NCBI GenBank assembly: GCA_028280485.1
Contig: JANQLS010000122.1
Coordinates: 1-32,051, forward strand
Origin: Planctomycetota bacterium
Lineage (GTDB): Bacteria; Planctomycetota; UBA8108; JACQVS01
Reading direction: 5' to 3'
Length of the DNA stretch: 32,051 nucleotides
The translations under genes and the position numbers were made by a program. The notes below the pieces were generated by a model, which did no database searches, was not told where the DNA came from, and was given only the letters and a program-made list of their open reading frames with translations. Each line of letters starts with the position of its first letter. Within the stretch, counting starts at the first letter, position 1. Of this stretch, positions 16,139-23,588 are shown one piece after another.

Positions 16139-17131
16139 ATGAAACGGCAAGCTTCAATAACTTTTAAATACCCCCTCAAAATTTGGCTCTACGTCAGTTT
16201 GCTGGGATTTCTTTTGGCAATAGATACGGGTTGTGTCGTCATCCCGGTTGGAGATCTGTTCAAGCCGACTCCTCTTGAAGAGCACGTTCTTCGAGAAGGA
16301 GATGAAGGGAAGGTTGCGATTTTAGAGATTCGAGGGTCAATCTCGGGAGATGCTTCGGGCGGATTGCTTTCTCGACAAAGTAATACGGTCAAGGAAGTGG
16401 AATCACGCTTAGAAGTGATTCAGAGTGATCCTGAAATCAGCGCAGTTGTTCTCCTTATTTCGAGTCCTGGGGGCGAAGTCACCGCCTGTGATTTGATTTA
16501 CCATATGCTTGAAGAATTTAAAGAGAGGAACATTCCTCTGTTGGCATCGATCCGAGAGATCGGAGCATCGGGAGGGTACTATATCGCCTCTGTTTGTGAT
16601 GAAATTTACGCCAATCCCACTTCGATCGTGGGAAGTATCGGAGTCATATTACAATCTGTTAACTTTTCAGGTTTGATGAAAAAGGTGGGGGTTGAAATGA
16701 ACTCGGTTCACTCGGGCGCATTCAAGGATTTAGGCTCGCCGTACAAGCCCATCAACGAAGAGCACCAAAAAGTGCTCAAGACGATCGTCGATTCGATGTA
16801 CGAGCGATTTTTAGATGTCGTCGACAAGGGACGAGATCAGCTGAATCGAGATCAGGTGAAGGCTTTGGCGGATGGTAAAGTCTTTCCAGCAAACTTAGCT
16901 AAAGAGAACGGTTTGATCGATAAGGTTGGCTATCTAAAAGATGTGGTTCAACGGGCCGGGGAGCTCGCCGGGGTGAGTCAGCCATCGATCGTGACTTACA
17001 CGCAGGGTCGAGGAGTTGCCGGTGCGATCGGTTTGAATTCCGATGTTCCGCCCGCAAAGGTGGGGCTGAATTTGAGCCTCGACTTAAATTCGACTCACGA
17101 CGTTAAGTTTTATTATTTATGGCGGCCTTAA
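16139..17131 (+). CDS. sppA: Signal peptide peptidase SppA-like (S49) protease
   Basis: A 330-residue single-domain S49 peptidase. It has an N-terminal hydrophobic segment (about 12-32) ending in TGC, which resembles a lipobox only weakly. The core shows VAILEIRGSI, ISSPGGEVT, the nucleophile Ser144 in IREIGASGGYYIAS, NPTSIVGSIGVI, and the general base Lys196 in HSGAFKDLGSPYK. These match the Ser/Lys dyad of SppA, which cleaves leftover signal peptides in the membrane. AAGGA lies 5 bases before the ATG. It follows mobA by 16 bases, so it is probably the last gene of the run, although its role has no known link to molybdenum. Confidence 0.93.
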   Translation: MKRQASITFKYPLKIWLYVSLLGFLLAIDTGCVVIPVGDLFKPTPLEEHVLREGDEGKVAILEIRGSISGDASGGLLSRQSNTVKEVESRLEVIQSDPEISAVVLLISSPGGEVTACDLIYHMLEEFKERNIPLLASIREIGASGGYYIASVCDEIYANPTSIVGSIGVILQSVNFSGLMKKVGVEMNSVHSGAFKDLGSPYKPINEEHQKVLKTIVDSMYERFLDVVDKGRDQLNRDQVKALADGKVFPANLAKENGLIDKVGYLKDVVQRAGELAGVSQPSIVTYTQGRGVAGAIGLNSDVPPAKVGLNLSLDLNSTHDVKFYYLWRP

Positions 17132-17259
17132 GCTTGCTAAAGGATTCTTTTATCCTCGCTCAGCTAGTGGTCGGCTCGATCTTCGAGCCGTATCGAGTCA
17201 AATACGTGGTTCTGAGGAGGTGATCCAAATAAATGAGGTCGGAAGGCTGATTAGGATGA

Positions 17260-17282
17260 TCCCTCGCTAAAGCTTCGGGCTT
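17260..17282. repeat. Dispersed repeat core, type 2
   Basis: Identical over 23 bases to 793-815 and followed by similar bases (CCCTGGCGGG here, CCCGGGCG there). It lies in the 268-base gap between sppA and the MFS gene. Confidence 0.8.
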
Positions 17283-17347
17283 CCCTGGCGGGATATATAT
17301 GAGGCGTATCGACGGCTGGGTATCACTGTTGTTGAATTTTGAACGTT

Positions 17348-17399
17348 CCCGTCGCTGACGCTCCGGGCTTACTAAGGGAATTTTTAGTTTTATTCTTCT
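17348..17399 (+). repeat. Dispersed repeat core, type 1, with tail ending at the MFS start codon
   Basis: CCCGTCGCTGACGCTCCGGG at 17348-17367 and a tail (ACTAAGGGAATTTTTAGTTT TATTCTTCT, here split) aligned without gaps to 662-713 and 22379-22430. The element ends exactly where the MFS ATG begins. Confidence 0.8.
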
Positions 17400-18629
17400 A
17401 TGCATTCCACCTCCGCCACTCTAACACCTGAAAAAACACCTTTCCGCATCCTGCCCGTCTTGGTGTTTTCTCAGTTTGCAGGAGGATCCTTGTGGTTTGC
17501 GGGGAATGCGGTCATCCATGCGCTCGGTGAGGACCTCAAGTTCCCGGCGGAGTCGATCAGTTCACTCACTTCGGCGGTACAGATCGGATTTATGGTTGGG
17601 ACGCTTTGTTTTGCTTTTCTCAATCTGTCGGACCGGTTCAAGCCTAGCCGAGTTTTCTTCATGTCTTCGCTCTTAGGAGCCGCTGCCAACTTGGCGATCG
17701 TATTCCTTGCCGAAAACCTTACGACTCTTCTCATTTTAAGATTTATCACCGGTGCGAGTTTGGCGGGTGTTTATCCCGTTGGGATGAAGATCGCTGCCAG
17801 TTGGTATCGAACTGGATTGGGTGCGGCCCTCGGTTACTTGGTTGGGGCTTTAGTCTTTGGAAAGAGTTTTTCGTTTATGTTGCGAGGGATCGGTCAAGAT
17901 TGGTCTTGGCAAACCGTATTGATCATCCTAAGTGTGTTGGCCTTGAGTGGGGGCACTTTATTATTAACCTTAGTGCCGGAGGGGCCGTATTTAAAAAGCG
18001 GGGTTCGGTTTGATCCACGAGCACTCAAAGTGATCTTCAGCTCAAAGCTTTTTCGTTCTTCGGCCTTTGGCTACTTCGGGCACATGTGGGAGCTCTATGC
18101 CTTTTGGACCTTCGTTCCTACGGCCCTCGCTTATTATCAGAGCCAACACCCCGATGTGAAATGGAATGCCTCGGTTTGGACGAGCCTCGTGATTGGCTTA
18201 GGCGGATTGAGTTGTATCGTGGGAGGTTATCTTTCAAAACGGATTGGAAGTGCTCCCGTTGCCTCGATCCAATTAGCGGCGAGCGCCCTCTTTTGTGGCT
18301 TGTCACCCTGGTTATTGAACGTTGGTTCTCCCACTTTGTTTTTGGGCATATTGATTCTTTGGGGAATCGTTGTGGTCGGGGACTCTCCCCAGTTCTCCGC
18401 CTTGAATGCGAAGACGGCCCCTCCTGATTTCGTAGGGTCGGCCTTAACCATCGTCACTTGCGTCGGATTTTTAATTACCGTTCCGAGTATCGCTTTGGTG
18501 GGTTGGATCGCTGAAGCCTATAGCCCGGAATGGATGTTCTTATGTTTAACTCCGGGTCCTCTTCTCGGATGGATGAGTTTACGTTTGGCTAAGAAAAACG
18601 AGCGCCGAGAGCTTACTTCGTCTTCCTGA
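17400..18629 (+). CDS. MFS transporter
   Basis: A 409-residue inner membrane protein with about 12 hydrophobic helices and the two-lobe pattern of the major facilitator superfamily. Features include FAGGSLWFAGNAVI in the first helix, a DRFKPSR loop between helices 2 and 3, the stretch ITGASLAGVYPVGMKIAASW in helix 4-5, and FGYFGHMWELYAFW at the start of the second half. Substrate is not evident. Some relatives in the cyanate/nitrate-type branch share the helix 4-5 motif, which is only a hint. No ribosome binding site is visible, and the bases just before the ATG belong to a dispersed repeat. The last 17 bases overlap the convergent selB. Confidence 0.88.
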   Translation: MHSTSATLTPEKTPFRILPVLVFSQFAGGSLWFAGNAVIHALGEDLKFPAESISSLTSAVQIGFMVGTLCFAFLNLSDRFKPSRVFFMSSLLGAAANLAIVFLAENLTTLLILRFITGASLAGVYPVGMKIAASWYRTGLGAALGYLVGALVFGKSFSFMLRGIGQDWSWQTVLIILSVLALSGGTLLLTLVPEGPYLKSGVRFDPRALKVIFSSKLFRSSAFGYFGHMWELYAFWTFVPTALAYYQSQHPDVKWNASVWTSLVIGLGGLSCIVGGYLSKRIGSAPVASIQLAASALFCGLSPWLLNVGSPTLFLGILILWGIVVVGDSPQFSALNAKTAPPDFVGSALTIVTCVGFLITVPSIALVGWIAEAYSPEWMFLCLTPGPLLGWMSLRLAKKNERRELTSSS

Positions 18630-20550
18630 GTTCTCGTACATCTCCCCTTCGGATGGTGAATCCTTCTTGGTCGTAAAACTCGAGCAAGGGAATCATGTAG
18701 CGCCGTGATGATTCCAGTAAGGTCTTGGCCTCACTCGCGGTCATTTCCCCTTTTTCTTCGAGGAGCTTACGAATTCGCTCGCGGCCCTCATCGAGGGCTT
18801 CCCGGTGAAAATAAATGCCTTCAGCCACACGAATCAGATCGCCCTCTTCGAGAAGTAATTGGCAGATGCCTTCAGCTCGAGAGATATCAAAACTCTCTTC
18901 TTCTGCCACTTCCTCCAATTTGGGTGGAGTGAAGGGAGAGTTTTTCATCGCATCGAAAAGCTTCCCTCTGAAGTCGAGCTCTTTCTCACTGAGCTTCGGC
19001 TTGTGGAAATTCCATTTCACGAACTCACCGCGAATAATTTCAGCTTCTTCTTTTTGAATCAACTCCTCTAAGAGATCGTTAAAGAAGAGGTCTTGCCCCT
19101 TGAGGGAAGCTCGAACTTGAGTTTTAGGCATCAACAATCTCTTAGGATGGTCGTTGAAGTAAGCTTGAGCTTGAGTTCGGAGCTTTTGTAGCCCCTCAGA
19201 GAAATTGTGGCTCACCGTCAAGTAGCCGGGACGACTTGCTTCTCTTAGCGAACCTTCTTGAAGGAGTATTTCGATGACTTCCTCCGTGGTATCGGGAGGG
19301 AGGCCGACAATCTGAGGAATTTCTTTTCTTAGGAATGACTCGAAGCCGAGTTCTTGTAAGCCTCCTAAGATCCTTCGACTGGGTGAGCCAAGGGCTTCTT
19401 GTTTGGCTTGTAAGTTTTCGAGTACAAACTGACGACCTTGTTTGAGTCGCCAACGGGAGCGATCTAAAATTTCTCCACCGCCGATGGTGACCATGGGGGA
19501 GTGGAGCCTCAAAACGTATTTATCTCCGGGAGCCACGACCACGGGGTCTTCAAGGCGCAATTGGGCCCATGTCGAATCCCCGGGTTCCAATTGCTTATTT
19601 TCTAAAAGACAGATTTTTCCAAGTACTTCAGAGGTTCCGCAGTGAAAGCGAATCGCGCTGAGGTGGCGCAACGGTTTGGAAGCGCTTTTAAGGTATTCGA
19701 ATCGTACTTCTAAGATATCGGTGCTCTCAAAGAATCCTGGAGTGGCTAAAACCATTCCACGCGAGACTTCTTTGTAATCGATGTCTGAAATGTTGATCGC
19801 ACTCGACTGACCCGCTTGTGCTTTTTCAGCTGTACCGGAGTAGGCTTGAACACCCCTCACCCGGCCCTGTTTCCCGAGTGGTAAAACCTCGAGTGTCTCT
19901 CCGATGGAAACCTGTCCCGTCAAGGGGACTCCTGTCAGTACAGTTCCAAAACCTTTCGAGCTAAAGATACGCTGAATCGGTAAACGAAAAAGTCCTTCGG
20001 TGCTTTTCGGCTTCACATTGAAGATCGCTTTGTGAAGGACTTCGGTGAGTTCGTCGAAGCCTTCTCCCGTAATCGAGGAAACGGGGAGGATGGGAGCCGA
20101 CTCTAAAAACGTGCCCTGAACGGCTTCTTTGGCGTCTTCCATCGCCAATTCGCGAAGTTCTTCTTCGACGAGATCGATTTTCGTGAGGACGATCAAGCCG
20201 TGCTCTAAGCCGAGAAACCTCATGATTTCTAAGTGCTCTCGGGTTTGAGGCATGACCCCATCGTCAGCGGCGATCACGAGCAGGACGAGGTCGATTCCCG
20301 TAGCTCCCGCTACCATGTTCTTAATAAAACGCTCGTGACCCGGTACATCGATAAAGCCGACCTGAGGGCCGTCTTGGATCTGGTAGGGAGCGAAGCCTAA
20401 GTCGATCGTCATCCCGCGCTCCTTTTCTTCGGGAAGTCGATCAGCATCGATTCCTGATAAGCGGTGGAGGAGGGCGGTTTTACCGTGATCGATATGGCCG
20501 GCAGTGCCCAGGATCACATTGTGAATATTTCGACTATCCGTGGGAGTCAT
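18613..20550 (-). CDS. selB: Selenocysteine-specific elongation factor SelB
   Basis: SelB carries Sec-tRNA to ribosomes paused at UGA codons marked by a SECIS element. The 645-residue product has an EF-Tu-like G domain with GHIDHGKT (18-25), RGMTIDLGFA (45-54), DVPGHERF (68-75) and TKID (123-126). It then has two beta-barrel domains, including the IFSSKGFGTVLTG stretch and a domain-3 motif VTIGGGEILD. The C-terminal 250 residues form winged-helix domains that bind the SECIS hairpin. Length is normal. No selA, selD, Sec-tRNA or selenoprotein gene lies in this window. No Shine-Dalgarno sequence is evident before ATG at 20550. It overlaps the end of the MFS gene by 17 bases, tail to tail. Confidence 0.96.
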   Translation of the reverse strand: MTPTDSRNIHNVILGTAGHIDHGKTALLHRLSGIDADRLPEEKERGMTIDLGFAPYQIQDGPQVGFIDVPGHERFIKNMVAGATGIDLVLLVIAADDGVMPQTREHLEIMRFLGLEHGLIVLTKIDLVEEELRELAMEDAKEAVQGTFLESAPILPVSSITGEGFDELTEVLHKAIFNVKPKSTEGLFRLPIQRIFSSKGFGTVLTGVPLTGQVSIGETLEVLPLGKQGRVRGVQAYSGTAEKAQAGQSSAINISDIDYKEVSRGMVLATPGFFESTDILEVRFEYLKSASKPLRHLSAIRFHCGTSEVLGKICLLENKQLEPGDSTWAQLRLEDPVVVAPGDKYVLRLHSPMVTIGGGEILDRSRWRLKQGRQFVLENLQAKQEALGSPSRRILGGLQELGFESFLRKEIPQIVGLPPDTTEEVIEILLQEGSLREASRPGYLTVSHNFSEGLQKLRTQAQAYFNDHPKRLLMPKTQVRASLKGQDLFFNDLLEELIQKEEAEIIRGEFVKWNFHKPKLSEKELDFRGKLFDAMKNSPFTPPKLEEVAEEESFDISRAEGICQLLLEEGDLIRVAEGIYFHREALDEGRERIRKLLEEKGEMTASEAKTLLESSRRYMIPLLEFYDQEGFTIRRGDVRELRKTK

Positions 20551-21149
20551 AAATGTATAGGAGCTCGAGCTAACGTTCTGGGCTTGAATGCAAGATTAGA
20601 ATTAACTTAGATTTATAGAGGATTTTCAGAATCTCCTGAAGCGGGAAATCCCAAATCGGGGCCCGATTTTACTCGCTGAGAAAGCAGATAGCCAAGTGGA
20701 GTTTAGGGATCTCTTCAAATCAATTGAAAAAGCTTTGATGGAACCCAAATGGCTACCCTTGACAGAGTTGGGGCTCACCTCTACCATCGTAGTTTCTATT
20801 GTGACTCAGGCTCAGATTCATCTTTTGGGTTCAGCCTTGAAGTTCTCTCTAAATCCCTCGATTTGAGAGTGGATTCAAGGCTTGAATGAGAGATGCCTAA
20901 GTCCAATTGTGGATTAGTAATAAACCACTCCGGCGAAGCCTTCCCAGCACTGCAATAATTGCTTCACTATCTTCACCGACCAGGGTCTTGAGAGTTGAGC
21001 TCCTCGATAAGAATAAATCGAGAAGAACAGTCTCTATATAGGGTCGTAGGGAAGATCGATGACAGATTGAGTATAAATCTGTGTATAAAAGTTGTGTAAA
21101 AAGGGGAGTGATTTGAGGATTCAGTTACGCGCAAAAAAGAAGAACTTCT
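20551..21149. other. Divergent intergenic region, no gene seen
   Basis: This 599-base region separates selB and the RG-linker protein. It holds small inverted repeats: AAATC/GATTT near 20849-20865, ATTCAAG/CTTGAAT near 20873-20887, CTCGAT/ATCGAG at 21003-21022, and CAGATT/AATCTG at 21063-21081. The last two and A/T-rich TATAAA words lie where the promoter of the gene at 21150 should be. I searched for a tRNA-Sec-like fold and did not find one. Confidence 0.5.
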
Positions 21150-22100
21150 ATGAGTAAGCAAGACGATATTCAGTTCTGCCAAATCGCCATTCAAGCGGGC
21201 ATGGTCACTCAAGAACAAGCTAAAAAGTGTTTAGCCTTCGCTCAAAAAGTTGAAAATGAAGGTAAAACTCGCCCTCGAATTGGATCCGTATTCGTGAAAG
21301 CGAATATGCTATCCCAAGCTCAAGTTTCCCAAATTAAGGCGGCGGTCGCGAAACGAAATGGTGCTCGCCCCGGTGCGGGAAAATCAGTTAAGAAATCACG
21401 AGGACGAGGTGGTCCTCAAGCTCGGGGACGCGGTCGAGGAAGAGGCCGAGCCCGGCAAGCTCAAGATGAAGACTCAGGTCGACGACGACCGGCTGCCGGC
21501 GGTCGACGAAAAGTTTCTAAAGAGATGGCCTGGCTTTACATCGGAAGTGGAATCGGTGTGATCGTGCTTCTCGTCGTCATGGTCTTTATGATCCTCAATG
21601 CCAGCAAGCAAGCCGACGAAGCCGATAAATCCAACAAGGAATTGGCGAAGTCCAATCTTCCCGAAAATAATTTAGAAGGGGATATCCTTGAAGGAGCTGG
21701 CGACGCCACTGCAAAGGGTAATGGAGGAAGACCGCAAGAGGTCTCTAAGGATTCGGACACCTATAAAGATTTCGCGGGTGATAAAACGACTGCTTTGACC
21801 GATGCGAAACAGAACTTTAGGGATGAGCAATACGCGAAAGCTTTGAATGTTCTCACGAACTTTTTAAGTAAAAATGAATCCAACTTCAAAAACTGGCCCG
21901 ATGAAAAAGAAGCCGTTACTAAAGCTATCGAAGATTTGAAATCAAAATTCGATCAAGAGATCAAGAATACACTCGAAGATAATGCTGATAAGCCAAAAGA
22001 TGAACAACTTAAAGCATTAGAGCGTATGAAAGATCTCGCTAAGGGCGCGACTGAGTTTGAAGAAAAAGTCGACGCCGAGATTAAGAAGATCACCGGTTAA
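21150..22100 (+). CDS. Membrane protein with MshEN-like head and Arg-Gly-rich linker
   Basis: No named family is recognised for the whole chain. Residues 1-70 show a two-part motif, AGMVTQEQAKKCLAFAQ ... IGSVFVKANMLSQAQVSQI, like the MshEN/GspE N-terminal repeat (G-x-(I/V)-(T/S)-x-x-Q ... (L/I)-G-x-x-(L/F)-V), a module that in some proteins binds c-di-GMP. Residues 84-120 are a highly basic Arg-Gly linker. One strong membrane helix spans about 127-149. The rest, about 165 residues outside, is acidic and helical, with a TPR-like segment around 215-240. The topology places the MshEN-like head and basic linker in the cytoplasm. It is a single gene with an intrinsic terminator 23 bases after its stop. 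Nucleic acid or phosphate binding by the linker is inference. Confidence 0.75.
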   Translation: MSKQDDIQFCQIAIQAGMVTQEQAKKCLAFAQKVENEGKTRPRIGSVFVKANMLSQAQVSQIKAAVAKRNGARPGAGKSVKKSRGRGGPQARGRGRGRGRARQAQDEDSGRRRPAAGGRRKVSKEMAWLYIGSGIGVIVLLVVMVFMILNASKQADEADKSNKELAKSNLPENNLEGDILEGAGDATAKGNGGRPQEVSKDSDTYKDFAGDKTTALTDAKQNFRDEQYAKALNVLTNFLSKNESNFKNWPDEKEAVTKAIEDLKSKFDQEIKNTLEDNADKPKDEQLKALERMKDLAKGATEFEEKVDAEIKKITG

Positions 22101-22122
22101 TTTCTGAAGTCAGATTTAATTT

Positions 22123-22165
22123 AAAAACACGTGAATCTCTGAAGAGAGGTTCACGTGTTTTTTTT
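22123..22165 (+). terminator. Intrinsic terminator
   Basis: AAACACGTGAA and TTCACGTGTTT, with TCTCT/AGAGA inside and a GAAG loop, followed by eight T. It ends transcription of the RG-linker protein gene. Confidence 0.92.
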
Positions 22166-22253
22166 GGTCAACGCTCAACGCTTTGACTTTTAAGGTGGTG
22201 TTAAAAAAGCAAAGGGTCCGATGACCAAAGCGCGATTGAAATAACCCATTTAG

Positions 22254-22485
22254 TAAGCCCGGAGCGTGAGCGACGGGAAAACCTCTTCGTACTGAAGTTC
22301 ACAATGGAAATTGTGAAAGGGAAGAAAAAGCTGTATTGCTTCAAGCCACAAATAAGCGAACACTTGATCCCAACCGGCCCCGTCGCTTACGCTCCGGGCT
22401 TACTAAATGAATATTGAGTATTATTCTTCTGATCAACGCTTCGAAATTTATAGTTTTGTTGTGAATGCAAATTGTTCGATGTTGA
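22254..22485. repeat. Dispersed repeat, inverted pair with conserved tail (type 1)
   Basis: The core at 22254-22277 and its reverse complement at 22379-22402 are about 101 bases apart, as in the element at 541-685. The tail 22403-22485 matches 686-770 almost base for base (ATTGAGTATTATTCTTCT, GAAATTTATAGTTTTGTTGT). The bases between the cores are not similar in the two elements. It ends just before the rluB stop (22501). Confidence 0.88.
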
Positions 22486-22500
22486 ACGTTCATTCGCTTC

Positions 22501-23235
22501 CTACAAATGCTCCCCTTTACGAAACAACAAACTGATTTCTTCATCTTTTAATTGCCGCCACTCTCCCAGATTTAAATTTTCTAAGCGTAAACCTCCGACT
22601 CGAGTACGGCGGAGTTCTAAAACGGGGTGACCCAAGGCTTCAAACATTCTTCTCACCTGCCGTTTACGTCCCTCCGAAATGACGACGGTGACTTCCGCCG
22701 ATTTCTTTTTCTTGGCGGATTGGATCACCTTAGCCGGGGCGGTTTTTCTTCCTTCGATCACGATTCCCTTTTCGAATTGATTTAATTTATCGGGGCTCGG
22801 GATCCCGCTGACTAAGGCTACGTATTCTTTTTCGACTTCGTGACTGGGATGCGCGATTTTATGGCTGAGGTCACCGTCATTGGTGAGTAGGAGCAGGCCT
22901 TCAGTATTGAGGTCGAGACGCCCCACGGGGAAGATGCCTTCTTCAGTGAAGCGTTTTGGGAGTAAATCCATCACCGTCAATCGGTCGTGAGTGTCATGGG
23001 TCGAAGTGATCGTATTTTTTGGCTTGTTAAAAATTGCAGTGAGGGGTTCTGGCAGGGAGATGATGTCTCCGTTGATGGAAACTTCATCCTGGTCAGGAAA
23101 GACGGAGGTTCCCAAGGTATCAACTATTTTTCCGTTAACCTGGACGCGACCCGCTTGAATAAGGAGTTCGGCTCTTCGCCTCGAGGTGTAGCCACAGTTA
23201 GCAATGAATTTGTGAAGTCTGAGCTTTTTAGCCAT
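22501..23235 (-). CDS. RluB/RsuA-family pseudouridine synthase with S4 domain
   Basis: The 244-residue enzyme makes one pseudouridine in rRNA. An S4 RNA-binding domain (about residues 4-60: LRLHKFIANCGYTSRRRAEL, AGRVQVNGKIV) is followed by the RsuA-type catalytic domain. That domain has NKPKNTITSTHD, the catalytic Asp108 in FPVGRLDLNTEGLLLLTND, EKEYVALVSG, and the tail motif SEGRKRQVRRMFEALGHPV. The pattern fits RluB (23S rRNA) best, but RsuA or RluE-type activity cannot be excluded. It stands alone on the minus strand between a dispersed repeat and a 353-base intergenic stretch. Confidence 0.92.
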   Translation of the reverse strand: MAKKLRLHKFIANCGYTSRRRAELLIQAGRVQVNGKIVDTLGTSVFPDQDEVSINGDIISLPEPLTAIFNKPKNTITSTHDTHDRLTVMDLLPKRFTEEGIFPVGRLDLNTEGLLLLTNDGDLSHKIAHPSHEVEKEYVALVSGIPSPDKLNQFEKGIVIEGRKTAPAKVIQSAKKKKSAEVTVVISEGRKRQVRRMFEALGHPVLELRRTRVGGLRLENLNLGEWRQLKDEEISLLFRKGEHL

Positions 23236-23588
23236 CGGCCTTTTCGTGGATTGTAGAACTGAGTATTAAAATTTGGATAGGAATCGAATTGGCTAAAGAT
23301 CATCCCCGAAGTGAAGCCGAATGTAAAGTTCGCTTAAGATCGTCCGGATTTAAGCGGACACTTTTGATCGGAAAATTCAGCGGGGGGAGGAGGTCTCTAA
23401 ATTTTATTTTTCATTGCTTGAAGGGAAACACGCACTTGCAGAGTTCGGAGAGTTTTTTTTAAGCCGGAATTCTGAATTGGCTTCTCGTTTGCCAATAGGG
23501 CCATTGTCTCGTGGAGAGGGAGGCTTGAAGCGGGTGGCTTCAGTCGACCGCGAGAATTCATTTTCATGGTCATTTAGAGGAGTGCAAT
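23236..23588. other. Intergenic region, no gene seen
   Basis: Divergent spacer between the RluB-like gene and the secreted six-repeat gene. It holds a small GTCCG/CGGAC hairpin near 23342-23358 and a GAGGAG ribosome binding site (about 23576-23581) that fixes the ATG at 23589. No promoter could be assigned with confidence. Confidence 0.5.

Noticed and set aside
17160..17405. 81-codon minus-strand frame
   Set aside because: It is largely encoded by two dispersed repeat cores (giving SPERQRRE- and GKPEALARD-like peptides).
20551..21149. Possible tRNA-Sec or other RNA gene near selB
   Set aside because: Several small inverted repeats are present, but no cloverleaf with a T-loop GTTC-like arm could be built.
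22341..22544. 67-codon minus-strand frame
   Set aside because: Repeat-derived (SPERKRRG-like peptide) and overlaps the end of the RluB-like gene.
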